DNA from: Colletotrichum lupini
Taxonomy: Eukaryota; Ascomycota; Sordariomycetes; Glomerellales; Glomerellaceae
Assembly: GCF_023278565.1 (NCBI RefSeq)
Contig: NC_064682.1
Span: 4,588,001-4,652,000, forward strand
Reading direction: 5' to 3'
Length of the DNA: 64,000 nt
Shown: positions 10,615 to 22,483 of the stretch, piece by piece
Layout of the letters: each line of letters opens with the position of its first letter
How positions within the stretch are numbered: position 1 is the first letter of the stretch
Made by a program: the position numbers and the translations under genes
Notes under the pieces: model-generated
Databases searched by the model: none
Told to the model about the DNA's origin: nothing
What the model saw: the letters and a program-made list of their open reading frames with translations, nothing else

Positions 10615-12569
10615 TTAGCGATCTGAACGCGTCAACGAGGTTGCGGGGATCGAACAGTCACACTGTGGATGTTAGCCAAGGCCCAAGAGATACCGTTCGT
10701 CAGAGGCGGTCTTACGAAAGTTGAGGTTGACCCCTCGTTGTGAACCAAGCAGTAGCCACCGCAGCAGCCTCTACAGAGCCTCTGTGTACGATCAATGCAA
10801 TCGTGACACTGTTTTCTTGCCATCAGCTCGGGTCTCGTCGAGGGAGAACTTGGGTCTAGAATCGCCACTTACATTGCTACCGCATTCCCAGCAGCTTTTT
10901 GTGATACGAGCCTAAGGTTGATAACCTGTGTTAGCATCATCGGGTTTCCGATCATGACGCATACTCTTCGCTAGATAACACGAAGTCGAGGGGGACGAGG
11001 AAGGGGCGGACGATGAATAGCATTGTGGCATACACTTTGGAACAGGCCGGGCCAGACGGCAAAAGGACGTCCGACTCAGCCCAGCAACACCCTCTGCGCA
11101 TCAATGACCTCGCCCATGATGCAGTCTGGGAAGCAGGCGCCATTTCGTACCTTAATCTTGGGCTGACTCTCGTGCTCTTGGTGCTGGACCCAAGCACCGC
11201 CGTCGGCGTCGACGACAATCACGTCGGTATCGGCCAGCTCGGTCACGGCGCTGGGTGTCTGGTAACATTCCTCGCACCACCACTTGTTGCAGCCCGCGCA
11301 GTATCTCTCTCGCAGGCAGTCGATGCATCGAGCGACGAAAGACGTTTCCGATCCGGTGCAGAGCTGCGGTGCCGTTGCGGCCTTGACTAACGATGCTAGG
11401 AGAGGCGGAGGGGACAGGAGAGGACGTTGAATCGCCGGAGTCCCGCTGTGAACTGACATGCCTTCGGGTGCAGCACCGCAACCGGCACAGCCGCCCAGGG
11501 CGACTGTTGCCACGGCCCATTGCCGGGCTGAGGCCGGGGTTCTTACCTTGCCGTAAGCAGGCGAGTTCATATGGTGAGGCCCGGTGCAAGCAACTGCATC
11601 AAAGGCAATGATACCGTGGCAGTCGACCAGAGTGTTGGCCCATTCCTCGACCAGCGGACGTGCAATGATGCGGCCTTTCCTATAATACCAGTCCTCTTCC
11701 TCGCTTCGAAGAGATGATGTCAACGCCTGCTGCGACTTGGCATTCCACCCTGCGCTGATCTGCGCTGCGTGCGAGGCGGTGCCAGAGGATACACCGGGTG
11801 ATGCGAATGAGGGCAGCGGAGTGTCCTTGGCACCGAAAACGTAGAGACCCTTCAGCCGGGGCATGCCCTCTGGCCGCGACGGTCTGCAGGCATATTGAAG
11901 AGATGCGCACAGCTTGCGCTCGTTCAGGTTCTTGACGCCGCGAATGGATAAGAGTCGCACGCTGTAGGATGGGTCGAGAATGATTTCGTGGCAGAGCTCA
12001 GCCGTCACGGACAAGCCGTCTAAGATCAGCGTTTGGACATCTTGGAGTATGTTCTGTCGGCGGATGCCTGAGAAGATGCCTCTCAGCGGACCGGAGTAAA
12101 AACTGGTGAGAATCGCGCGTTAGTCGAGTCGTTCTACCGCACCATGGTCGGCCCTCTCCGGCATCCCCACCGCGTCGAACTGGCGGCGACGCCAGGGGGG
12201 GGGGCATTGGGGAGATGAATGTCACCGACGGTGGTAGGAGGTCGAGTGGAGTAAGGTCGAGTGGACGCACTCATCTTCGGTCAGATTCTCATCAAGTTGG
12301 ACATTACGCCAGACTTCACCACCGCGATCAATGCCGTCGATTTCAAACTGCGCCGCGCGTACGTGGATCAGATCAAGATGGCGGAATACGCCAGAGGTGT
12401 GGTTGATCAGTTCTCGGAATGCTCGGCTCGTGGAGGCAAGGCTCAGACGGTCATAAGCGGAGAGGTGAGGAGCTGTGTGGGCGAGGATGAGAGGATTGGA
12501 TAGTAGATGGAGGAGATTGGTGACCGAATTCTGGTAAAGCGTGTAGGCGTCCTCGACGTCCTGGAGCAT
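10615..12569 (-). CDS. F-box protein with cysteine-rich C-terminal zinc modules
   Basis: Model: exons 12271-12569, 11109-12102, 10873-10911, 10808-10716 and 10662-10615, about 490 aa. An F-box-like segment lies near residues 20-60 (LSAYDRLSLASTSRAFREL). A leucine-rich middle follows, then a first cysteine cluster (CIDCLRERYCAGCNKWWCEEC) and a second one assembled only by splicing (SCWECGSN, CHDC, CRGCCGGYCLVHNEGS, CDC), which is typical of a fungal F-box family. Introns at 12103-12270, 10809-10872 (GTAAGT) and 10663-10715 (GTAAG) fit phase and consensus. The donor ending exon 2 is uncertain (GAG|GTCATT at 11108, or 18 bp later); the acceptor at 10912 has a good TGCTAAC branch site. The final conserved Trp of the usual CDWC is missing (CDC). 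Predicted role: substrate adaptor of an SCF ubiquitin ligase. Confidence 0.75.
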
Positions 12570-15500
12570 GTTACGGCGAACGCGCGCGAAGGGTAGAAAC
12601 GTGGGAGCAGAGACGAGGTATTACGCGACGGCCGTAAACCTCGAGGGTCTGCGGCGATCAGTCTGGAGGTTGAGAGGTGGTGAGTGTGCTGTTGTAAGAC
12701 GGGAAAAGAGAGGCCGAGAGCCAGAAAGCTAAATAGGTGGAAGGATGGCCGTCAAGGGAGGACGGGCAGAACTCGGTCGTAAGCGCAATCGCAATCGGAA
12801 CTTGGTCAGACTGATGATGCTCACTGTTTACATGGGAAGATAAGAGCTTTCGGCTTGGTAAGGTAGAGATCTAGACTGCCAGACAAGAGACGTCTTGGGG
12901 CGGACGACATGTCGGTCTAAATATCTACAGCATCGAGCCCTGACTGGTACAGGAGAGACGATGGTGGGCTACGTAGTGCCTGGGCAAGACAAGAAACGTG
13001 GGAGTGTCTATCCTTAGCTTTGCGGTGAAGAGGTACCCCGTCGCGCCGTCAAGCAAGGCGAGACAGGGAACTTTGGAAGCAATACCTACTGTGTAGATGT
13101 ACATCGAGCAAGGGACCTTGGGGGTCAACCGCGCCGTACGTACAGTCAACAAGATGCGCCGAGAAATGCAGCACGGGCAGGCTAGAGCTGTGCAGGCTAG
13201 ACCGGTCCAAGGTCCAAGTGGATGGTCGTCCAGATTGCCCACACACCCGCCCCGTGCCATCATCCACGTCCCATAGCTACCTACCCACGTCCCTCCCCTC
13301 CCATCCGGGCCTTCGCACCGTAGTGGCTGGCACAGAGCGAATAGCGGAGGGCAGGTAGAGACGCAAGAGTCACAAGTGTTCCCACTATCCACTTGTTGCT
13401 CGCCTTTGGCTTCCCCAGGAGCTTGCAGGGCAGGTATTATCGGCAGAAGGTGGTAGCGTGGGTGGTAGTGTAACCGTGTAGCATCCATCTGGGGTTGGCC
13501 CGGTTGGGTCGACCGTCGGACCCTGAAAGAGAAGATCGGCCGTGTCCAGTCAATGGAGCCATTTGTGGCAGATGGGGGGCAAAGAATAGTGCGGTTGAAA
13601 CGGAAGAGCTTCAACCCGCCGCCTGGTGCGGTCTTGGTAACTGCAGAGCAACAGAGAAGGTCCGCTGCGCTGGCACCTTTGACATTGATGCTGAGAATCT
13701 CTCCAAAGTATCCGTCTGTCGCGTTTTGCTACTCGGTACCTTACTCCGTGCCAAGCATGCAGGCGTTTATGCGCCTTTGCTGACTTTGAGCGGGAGCTTG
13801 GGAACAGAGAGAGAGAGGGTGTACGTAGAGTCAGGAAAGCCAATAAGGTACGGACCGAAATGTGAGGCACTGGATGGGGAGTGATGTGTATGATGTGTAT
13901 GGAAATTGCTTGAAGCTTGGGTGAAGGCCCGAAGGGTTGTGGAAAGGGGGTGGGGGAGGGTTGGGGGTGATGATCCGAGTGACGGTGTGTTGTTGAGTTC
14001 TGGTGCGGTGCGATGAGATGAGACGAGTTGATAGGCGTACCTACAATAAAGTATGATGCTCCATTAGGTCAGGTGTGTTGACATTCTTTCATCAAAAAAA
14101 GAGACACCGAAAACCGACATTGGAGATCTAACAATGTTGGATAGGTTGTTCAGACTTGATGGGGGTTGGGTCTTGAGTGAGCCCTGATGCGCATAACCGC
14201 CCTGTCTCGTCCGAGATAACCGGTAGGATCTGTAAAATGATTGCGCGACATTCGTACGGCTATAGAGAGACAAGAACAGGTCTCCCCGGTCACGCTGAGC
14301 ATCATCCTATCGCTATGTACGGTCAAGTACGGATACAAGCGCAGTTTCTCGACTCCTTCATCAGGATGGCGCTCTCATCTCATTCCGCCCCATCAAGCTC
14401 CATCCCGCGCAAGAGAGAGGTCTGTGGAGTCCAAGCTCCAATGAAGGTTATCGAGCTGGGCATGTCTTGAAAGTGTTACATGACCAAATTAGCCGCTCCA
14501 ACCGCTTAAACCTGCCATGACTGCGGGAGGATCGCTGGGCTGGCTGGCTAGGTGATTGTTGAAGCCCACCACCATCTGCACAACAGCACGACTGCCGCAG
14601 CGCAAGCTTGTTGCTGGTTCGCTGTTCGGTGTTCCTGGCCGAATCAAGTGCGAAAGCTTGGTTGGGGTTGGCTTTGCCGGAAATGGTGACTTTGATCCCA
14701 TCCCCAAGGTTACCGAGCCATAGGTGAGAGGTACTTCAACCTCACATACCTAGGCTGCATATGGTACAGCTTCGCTTCGTGGGATTGCACTATTCACTTT
14801 CAACGAAAGCGTTTCGTGGGGTAATAACAAGATGCCAGTTGGACTGGTTCCGCTCCGCTGCTCTGCGCTGCCACTCTGGCAGTCTCACGGGTGGCCACAC
14901 ATTGTCCGGACAGGACTACACTTCTCCAGGCTCTAGTGGTGCCGCCTTCGACTTTTGGCTGTCAGCCGCCGATAAGATGGCGCCGTAGCACAGCGGCACG
15001 TTCCTTGGCCGGCGCTCGACTCGAACTGCTCATGTCATTGTGACCGGTTTGCGTATCTCGGGTCATGCTGCCTCATACTGGAGTTGCGACTCGCAGCGGA
15101 GCGACTGTGCGTGCACGCCTGTCCGTGCCTCTGCCTCGAGAGGTCCCATGTCTGCCTCATTGCTCGGTACGGAGTTGCGAGTTGCTGCAAAGACGTTGAA
15201 TAGTGTCGAGCAAGCTGGGGAAACACAGGGAGCTGCGAGTCGCGAATATCCATACCAATTGTGTGCTCCGCACTCCGTACATAATTGGTAATTAATAGGT
15301 GGTAGGCTAGAGGGGGTTCCCATGCCTATTTTGGGTACTGTTTCGGCGCGCTGATCCGCTAGCCAGCCCTGCTCCGGGGGGCACGGAGTGACAGTCCGGA
15401 GTCGCGGAGTCGGGAGTTTTGGCCACATTTGTTTCTGCTGGTTTTGGTGAATGGGGAACCCAATAAATAGTAAGGGCATGAGGTGTCAAGGACTCAGGTT

Positions 15501-16464
15501 GTGTTGCAGTGGTTGAGCGCTCAGTGGTTCAAGTGTTTGGCGAGCTGGGATATGAGGCTTCTTGGCAGACGCGCATCATGATTCAGCTTTATTTGGCATG
15601 ATTGGTTGAGTGGTATTGGTTTTATCTTGGTTTTCTGATTGCGCGTATGTAGAGTATTGGTCAAGGGCGTGCGCAGAAGATTGTTGAACCGGCAATGTGC
15701 CAATGCTCATTGTCTCGCCTGCGTAGGTAAATTGAGAAGGTCTGAGAAGCTTCCCATTTGGACTCTTAGAGGCTTGGGGCCTTGGAGCAGTACCGTGAAG
15801 TGTGTTTAGTAAGCATTTCTCTCGTTTCCATTCTCGCGATCGTCGGGTCGCACCTTACTTGTAGGTCGGCGGTCGGCCAAACTGTCCCGGATCCGACTGT
15901 TCATCACACCTCAGTGTTGCTGACCTTAGGTAAGCAGCATAGTACCAGTACCTAGGTACTTTGGTTGGAATGTGGAAGATATGTAATTGTGGCGCGAGCT
16001 GACCTGAATGGGCTTAGGGATATGTGGCGCAGATCTATGTACCTTAGGTTCCTCTCTCGGCTTTCTCCATTGCGGGAGGCGGCCCACATCATGTCGTCAG
16101 CGAGTCAACCTGGAGCTTGTTGATTTTACTTACTGTGGGTGGAATCTAGAAGAATCCAACCAGCCTGCTGATTCATCCACACTGTCGCCATGATACTTCC
16201 CAAATGACAACACAAATCCTATCCTGGAATTTACTTGCTATACTTTCTACAGATGCCTACTCACGGCTTGGGCCACCTCGACTTCAATCCACCGGCCATG
16301 CCCAGACACAGCAACTCGATCAACAGCCCTCTGAGCAGATAACCGTTACCCCTCCACCCCACCTTACCCTTAGCGACGGCCGACGCGTCGAACAACAAGA
16401 CCTACGATACCTTACTTAAGATTACCACCCTACTCTGACTTGGACGAGACTCCGCTACGCCAAT
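12570..16464. other. 3.9-kb intergenic region, mostly featureless
   Basis: This is the divergent region between the F-box gene (minus) and the UFD1-domain gene (plus). A 229-codon open frame on the minus strand at 12925-13614 has no recognisable domain. TACCTAGGTA-type words recur at about 15925-16045. From about 16200 to 16464 the DNA is pyrimidine-rich and CA-rich, as expected of a promoter and 5' UTR. Confidence 0.5.
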
Positions 16465-18735
16465 ATGGAGAACGAACAACCCGAGTTGAAGTGGTCTGCA
16501 CCGTTTGCGGTCGTGCCTCCCATCAAATCTGCTTCGAGAGACTTGCGCGGCGACAAGATCTTGCTTCCTCAGTCCGCCCTCGAGCAACTGCTCGCAGCAT
16601 CTCCGAGACCACCCGCGCCCTCCAATTCGACCTTCACTTCCTACGACCCCTTCAATCCATACGCGCGACAGCAGCAGAGCCTCTACCAAGAGACCTCCCA
16701 GCAACTGCCGAACCCTTTAATGTTTCGCCTGGTCAATCAAAAGAACGGAAATACTGTATACGCTGGCATCCGCGAGTTTTCGGCCGAGGAAGGGGAAATT
16801 GCGCTGGGTCCATATCTCATGGATGCTTTAGGGCTACTCCCTACTGACTTTTCTGTCGATTCCCTCCCAAAAGAGCCATCTGAATCGACATCTGGCATGG
16901 TTCTCGATACTGAACCACGGTTGACGGTCCACGCCAAGCAACTACCCAAGGGCACCTACGTCCGGCTCAGACCCCTCGAAGCCGGCTATGATCCCGACGA
17001 CTGGAAATCACTTCTCGAACGCCAGCTACGCGAAAGCTACACAACACTCACAAAGGAAACGGTCCTGTCTGTGCGCGGCGTCAAGGGCGAAGACTTCAAG
17101 TTCCTGGTCGATAAATTCTTGCCAGAAGGTGACGGCATCTGCGTGGTTGATACGGATCTGGAAGTGGACATTGAGGCGTTGAATGAGGAGCAGGCTCGCG
17201 AGACTATGCGCCAGATTATGGCCAAAGTTCAGCCTGGTGCTTCTAATGGAAGCTCAATAGGAGGCGAGATTGACGTGTGGAAGCCTGTCAACGGCCAGGT
17301 TTTGCAGGGGGAATACATCGATTACGAACTGCCCTCTTGGGATAGGACCCGGCCCTTGACGATTGAACTTTCCAAACTCCCTCACGCTGATCGTATCGAC
17401 TTGTTCGTCAGTCCGAGATCAGCACGACAGCGAGCACGACCGCGAGATTCAGAATATGTCTTTGGCAACTTCAATCCTGCTGAAGACGGCATCAAGTTCA
17501 TCACTATACAACCCACAAATGTCGAAATGGAGAGTGCTGAAGAGCTTCTCATTTCAATCTATTGCTATCCGCTGATCGGCAACGATCAAGTCCCAAACCC
17601 AGCATCCTATCAACTCAGGGTCAGAGCTGAGGCGGGAGGAGCATCAAAAGATGTACCTTTTGGCTCGGAACCCGGGGACTCTAGGTCTCCAGACGAAGAG
17701 CAGTGTACGAATTGTCTGCAGTGGATTCCTCAGCGGACAATGGTCTTGCATCGGAACTTCTGTCTTCGGAATAATGTTACCTGTCCAAAGTGCAAACGTG
17801 TCTTCAAGAAGGGGTCGGATGAGTGGGAAACTCATTGGCACTGCGAGCATGACGATGCTTTTGGAGATTCGCTGGCGAGCAAGGCCAAACACGATGCCGT
17901 GCGTCACACTGAACAGCAGTGTCTTGGCTGCGAATACACTGCTTCATCCTTGGTGGAATTGGCGCTACACTGCACAAGTGTCTGTCCTGGCAAACTCATT
18001 CTTTGCCAGTTTTGTCACCTCGAGGTGCCACAAGAGGGGGATCCATTCAATCCTTCGGCAGAAACAATCTTGTCTGGCTTGACTTCGCATGAGCTAGCAG
18101 ACGGCGCGAGAACCACCGACTGCCACTTGTGTGGCAAGATCGTACGGATGCGAGATATGTCAGCTCATATGAAGCACCACGAGTTGGACAAAATCGCTCG
18201 AAAAAAGCCCGATATCTGCCGCAACATCAACTGTGGCCGCACCCTGCATGGCGTCGGATCTGCTGGAGTTGTTGGTGCCGGAACAGCAATGGGTCAGGGA
18301 CCCGGTAACGATCTGGGTCTCTGCTCGCTGTGCTTCGGCCCCCTCTACGTCAGCATGCATGACCCAGAGGGCAAAGCTCTCCGGCGACGTATCGAGAGAA
18401 GATATCTCGGCCAGCTGATGACCGGTTGTGGTAAGAAGTGGTGTGGAAACGAGTGGTGCAAGTCAGGGAGGATCAACCTTGGACTTGATGCGAAGGGTGG
18501 CAGCGCGCAGGCCGCTCTTCCGCTCGTGAAGCCGCTCGTGCAAAGCATTCCCGAGATGAAAGAGCCCATGCACTTTTGCGTCGATGAGGCTTCACAACGA
18601 CGGAGGAGATTAGCGGAAATGCTGGCGAGTGAGGGTGTATGGGACTTTGAATGGTGCATAGCGGCATGCGAAGCGAGCTCAGGAGATTTGGATAAAGCGC
18701 GAGAATGGCTGTCCAATTGGGCGCCTATGAAATGA
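16465..18735 (+). CDS. UFD1-domain protein with zinc fingers, AZUL-like and UBA-like C-terminus
   Basis: A single uninterrupted frame of 756 aa. The N-terminal ~240 residues are UFD1-like (LPQSALEQLL, FRLVNQKNGNTVYAGIREFSA). Residues about 412-560 hold a string of C2H2/C4-type fingers (CTNCLQWIPQRTMVLHRNFC, CPKCKRVFKKGSDEWETHWHC, CHLCGKIVRMRDMSAHMKHH). Residues about 583-672 form a cysteine-rich module (CRNINCG, LCSLCFGPLY, RRIERRYL, GCGKKWCGNEWC) resembling the AZUL zinc finger of Ube3A-type ligases. The last ~47 residues look like a UBA domain (LAEMLASEGVWDFEWCIAACEASSGDLDKAREWL). It is far longer than yeast Ufd1 (361 aa) and is a distinct filamentous-fungal form. A role as ubiquitin-binding adaptor, possibly for Cdc48, is inferred from the UFD1 and UBA-like parts. 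Confidence 0.88.
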   Translation: MENEQPELKWSAPFAVVPPIKSASRDLRGDKILLPQSALEQLLAASPRPPAPSNSTFTSYDPFNPYARQQQSLYQETSQQLPNPLMFRLVNQKNGNTVYAGIREFSAEEGEIALGPYLMDALGLLPTDFSVDSLPKEPSESTSGMVLDTEPRLTVHAKQLPKGTYVRLRPLEAGYDPDDWKSLLERQLRESYTTLTKETVLSVRGVKGEDFKFLVDKFLPEGDGICVVDTDLEVDIEALNEEQARETMRQIMAKVQPGASNGSSIGGEIDVWKPVNGQVLQGEYIDYELPSWDRTRPLTIELSKLPHADRIDLFVSPRSARQRARPRDSEYVFGNFNPAEDGIKFITIQPTNVEMESAEELLISIYCYPLIGNDQVPNPASYQLRVRAEAGGASKDVPFGSEPGDSRSPDEEQCTNCLQWIPQRTMVLHRNFCLRNNVTCPKCKRVFKKGSDEWETHWHCEHDDAFGDSLASKAKHDAVRHTEQQCLGCEYTASSLVELALHCTSVCPGKLILCQFCHLEVPQEGDPFNPSAETILSGLTSHELADGARTTDCHLCGKIVRMRDMSAHMKHHELDKIARKKPDICRNINCGRTLHGVGSAGVVGAGTAMGQGPGNDLGLCSLCFGPLYVSMHDPEGKALRRRIERRYLGQLMTGCGKKWCGNEWCKSGRINLGLDAKGGSAQAALPLVKPLVQSIPEMKEPMHFCVDEASQRRRRLAEMLASEGVWDFEWCIAACEASSGDLDKAREWLSNWAPMK

Positions 18736-19055
18736 TTGAGAAGGCTAGCAGCATTGTTGGGGACACATCGAGGCGTATCCAAAGGCGTTAGCAGGTATAG
18801 AGCATCGTTGATACCACATAGAATTGAAGAGGCAAAGGTGGGACTTGATTGTCGGCGTTGAGCAAGATGGTAGTATGGTTACAATTGCCCCCACATGAAT
18901 TTTCAAATACGATTGACGATAAGCATGAAAATTGTGTCGCAAAAAGAAATATAATGATATTATGGCATGACAGGTGCTATTAATACAATTCCATATTCGA
19001 TCCTAGTCTCCTGTTAGGCGGCTTGCAGATACAACCAAGAGGCCAACTGAACGCT
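18736..19055. other. Convergent 3' intergenic region
   Basis: About 320 bp between the stop codons of the UFD1-domain gene and the membrane protein gene. AT-rich in its centre (18900-18990), consistent with 3' end signals. No gene is seen. Confidence 0.5.
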
Positions 19056-19942
19056 TTAAAGAGGCTGGTATCCGGCTGTAGATTGACTAACATATGGCGG
19101 TCTGGCAAAATTAGCAAGCATCTCCTTTACTGTTTCTGATCAAAGTCTTACCTCAGGAAATTACGCGCGCCAACAATGGCTGCAGCTCCACCGGCGTAGA
19201 TGCCGAGCAGCCTGCTCCAACCGGCGTTGCCGTAGGCTGATTGACCGACTGACAGCGCAATTAAGTCATAGACTAGACAGCCTCCAAAGATCCAATCACT
19301 AATGCTCGACAACAATCCGAACCCTACTCCGGTGAGAACCTTTACAGTGGTAGATGGCTGCTGGTGAACAAAGTATGCAACCGAACCGTTGTGTAGCAGG
19401 TCCAAGACGCCGATACCAGCAAAGGTTTTGGCAACGACGTGGGTAAGAACAGAGTTGATAGACTTTGTGTTCATGGGCGGAAGACGATTGAAGATGAAGT
19501 ACAGTTGGGCAAGGCTATTGATGACGACGAAGATGTTTGCAACCTTCAGGTCAGATTTGTTCCAGAAGATCATCCATGCTTTTGAAGACAATCAGCACAA
19601 CTCAAGAGGTAGACAGAGGAGTAAAGATTGCTACTCACTAGCAATACAGAAGTTTCCGACAGCGTAAAATGGGGCAAAGTCAACCATAGTGCCTATATCG
19701 GAGGCCATGGGCTCTACTTTGGGGTCTGCCTTGTATAGGCGATATAGCCAGGCAAGCTGGAAAAGTTGCTGAGGGAAGAAGAATCCAGCAATGAAGAAAG
19801 GCTGAGGCGACCAAAATGACAGGTTGGCGTCGTGAACATCCTTCATATTGGGAGTGCTAAGCATGCCATAGTTTTGAGCTGCAAAGTCGACAGCAAAGGA
19901 TAGCGGAGCCAACCATTTGGCAGTAGACAGTGAAACGCCCAT
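19056..19942 (-). CDS. Uncharacterised fungal multi-pass membrane protein
   Basis: Exons 19639-19942, 19152-19578 and 19056-19101 give 258 aa. Introns: 19579-19638 (GTGAGT donor) and 19102-19151 (GTAAGA donor, GCTAAT branch site, GCCAG acceptor). A stop lies immediately after the second donor (CTGAG|GTAAG), so an unspliced reading would end at 19148; splicing adds the short tail PPYVSQSTAGYQPL. Hydrophobic segments include FFIAGFFFPQQLFQLAWLY, VANIFVVINSLAQLYFIF and WIFGGCLVYDLIALSV. I do not recognise a named family. The regular codon use and clean splice sites say it is a real gene. Confidence 0.72.
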
Positions 19943-20451
19943 GTTGTGTAATTATGCTAGCAATGCTGTACACGTAAATTTCGGATAGTTAGTTTGAAGA
20001 AGAAAAGTCCTGGTTCGTGAAGCTCACAAAATTGAGGTCATGGAGATGGTCTTATTGGGTTGAGGAAGAACGGATTCCACCCATGACGCTTTCAATTGGA
20101 GTCGTACGTCAGTGGTAGTTAAGTGGTACAAAGCCTCGAGCTCGGGTACTACCAACTACCGATCTCCGACGTTCCGGCGATTTCATTAAAGTTACAAGCT
20201 CATGACGCGGACTCCCTAGTGATTCCACGTGCGACTGCCACTACTTTAGGGGAATTCTATACGTCATTGATTATCGGTAGCCCGGAGAACGCCGCCAGTC
20301 AAGATCCATATTCTTCCGCACGGAGCTCAGTCCGGGCCTCCACTTCTCACACCTACCTTACTCAAGAACTCGAATCGGATCCGACGCGACGACAACTCAT
20401 CTCTTGGTATAATTTCTACGTCTATGTGCCATCGGCTCTCAATTTTTCATT
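19943..20451. other. Intergenic region
   Basis: Lies between the start of the membrane protein gene and the stop of the PTH11-like gene. A plus-strand open frame from 20123 runs antisense into the last exon of the PTH11-like gene and is regarded as a shadow. Confidence 0.5.
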
Positions 20452-22076
20452 TCAATTTCCCATTGGAAAATATGTCTCTTCGGGTACGTTGACCGTATCT
20501 CCCGCACTGCGCTCCACGTCGCAGTCAAACTCCAGTTCAAATTTTCGCAGATTGGCAATACTATTGATGTCGCCTGTGAGACTGGTGCGTAGCGTCTCCT
20601 GTGGTGCCTCTCTTGCCTTGGACGAAGCCTTCCCGGGTCGACTCAATACACTCAAAGGATACCTCAGGGTCCTGCCTGTAGAACCTGACCCAATAGAGTA
20701 GTATCTTTCATGGCCGCTGCCATACTCCGACGTGAGTCGTTGTTTTCGTCTCGTTTGGCCAATTGTTTCGATGGCTCGTGGCAGCGTGTCGATGCTAGCT
20801 ATACCAAATGGTTGGTATGAGCATGGCAACTTTTGGACCACCTTTCGTAAGGAAGGCACACATGAACAAACGATCAAGGTGCTAATCTCTGCTTCAGACC
20901 ACAATATTGGGGTTGCTAGATCATCTTTGACAATGTGTATCAGCTTTGACGATTAATCTTGAAGAGGTAGATTGCTCACGTGTGTCGTCAATTCCCATCT
21001 CGGTGACGGAGTGCATGCGAATCACAGAAATAGCGACAACCCTAGAGATGGGTCAGAACATGTTCTCGAGTCCAGTTTCCTTCACGCAACTAGCGAAGCT
21101 CGAGGATCCATGTGGCACTCACAATAAACCCAATGACAACATGGCGATGAGGCCAAGTCTTTTGACCAGCGGCAGTTGCAACTTCCATAAAGTAGGAACT
21201 GGCTGTATGAATAAGATCAAGTCGGTGCAGAGATTGAATCCAAACTGATGTATTCTGCAGTCAGTTTGATATCTCGTTCAGTCACATACCGACATCAGGG
21301 TCGAGACTAGACTTTTCACTTACGCCGCTCCACCATAGAACCGGGAGGTCAAGGCAAGTCCCTTCCATACCCACGGTCCAGGCTTTCGCAATCGGTTTAC
21401 ATTGGAATATTGGGATGAGGCTCTCTTCGATGGCCTGACCGCAAAGAAAGAGGATTATGGCCCTGTTCATCACCACGAGTCTCCGATCTGGTAGCATTCG
21501 TATGTAGAGAACAGCAAAGGACATTTTGGCGAGAGCCAGACCGTAGCTGTACGTTGCCGAAGTCGCGATAGTCAACTTTCTTCAAGTCAGCTACTATGGA
21601 CTAGTTTCAGGACCGCAGAGATGATGGATTACTTTGAGGAACTGCTCGTATTCTGAAACACTGACATCGTGGTGATGCCTGCCAAGTCCTGAATGAGCCG
21701 CTGCTCCTGCTGGTTAGCATTCGACAGCCGCACATGTCAAGTAAATTGCTAGGTGATGGTTAGGCGCTGACTCACAGATCATGGTCGCAGTGAACATGCC
21801 CATCGCGAAAACCTATAGAACAACACTTATCAACTTTCCTCTGCGCAGAGTAGGTGTGGTCGAATGGGTCTGGCGTACCCAGCTAGCGGTAATGAGAACT
21901 ATACACGACTTAGTGATGTCGATCGAATCCTACTTTCTCACACGTCACATACCGTCATCGAGGCCGTAAGTTCTCAGACTTGTCCTAACAGCCATTCGTA
22001 TCGAGACAACCAGTGTAGTGATACATATCATGGCTACTGTCGAACCAACGAGCGCTCCTACCATATTATCCGTCAT
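20452..22076 (-). CDS. PTH11-like rhodopsin-domain integral membrane protein
   Basis: Eight exons in phase: 21953-22076, 21879-21898, 21776-21812, 21633-21709, 21324-21575, 21123-21244, 20980-21041 and 20452-20924; 388 aa. Exon 2 is only 20 nt long, but it restores the family motif (GLDD-VLITASW-VFAMGMF). Other family landmarks are GLGRHHHDVSVSEYEQFLK, SYGLALAKMSFAVLYIRM, IFQCKPIAKAW, FGFNLCTDLILFIQPVPTLWKLQ, VVAISVIRM and LWSEAEISTLIVCSCVPSLR. These define the fungal rhodopsin-domain family (SAT4/PTH11-type seven-helix proteins). The last ~130 residues form a soluble, basic, Ser-rich cytoplasmic tail. All introns are 54-81 bp with GT-AG ends. PTH11-type proteins include host- or surface-sensing receptors, but the ligand here is unknown. 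Confidence 0.85.
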
Positions 22077-22483
22077 GGTATGCGCTCCTATAGCGGCCAA
22101 CAAGACTCTAATATGCGCGACACATGCCCCGAATAACTCGAATTCTCAGGATTCCGAAAAGCTCGTGACGATAGTCGGTACTTTGGGCACTCTGCAGATA
22201 GTGACAAGTGACACTTTACGCCTGCAGAAACGAAAGAATCTGCGCCTCAGCCCATGATTCTAGGCGTCTCGAATGACTATGAGAGAAAGTTCTCACGCTG
22301 ATAACGAAAATGTAGGTGAGAGGGCACAAGAAGATGATACGAGTGTACCATGGATCATACCTATGACAGGTAAATGCCATAAGAGGGTGCTGTCAACGTT
22401 ACTTATGCATGGTAGTGGGCGGGTTGAGCTGCAACAAGCAGTATTCGGCCCGCGCGACATAAAATTGAGTTTTCCAAATCCCG

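Noticed and set aside
12925..13614. 229-codon minus-strand open frame
   Set aside because: Composition is unlike neighbouring genes, no domain or signal peptide is seen, and overlapping frames are open on the other strand.
20123..20701. Plus-strand 192-codon open frame
   Set aside because: It has no ATG at its start, no recognisable domain, and is antisense to the well-supported last exon of the PTH11-like gene.
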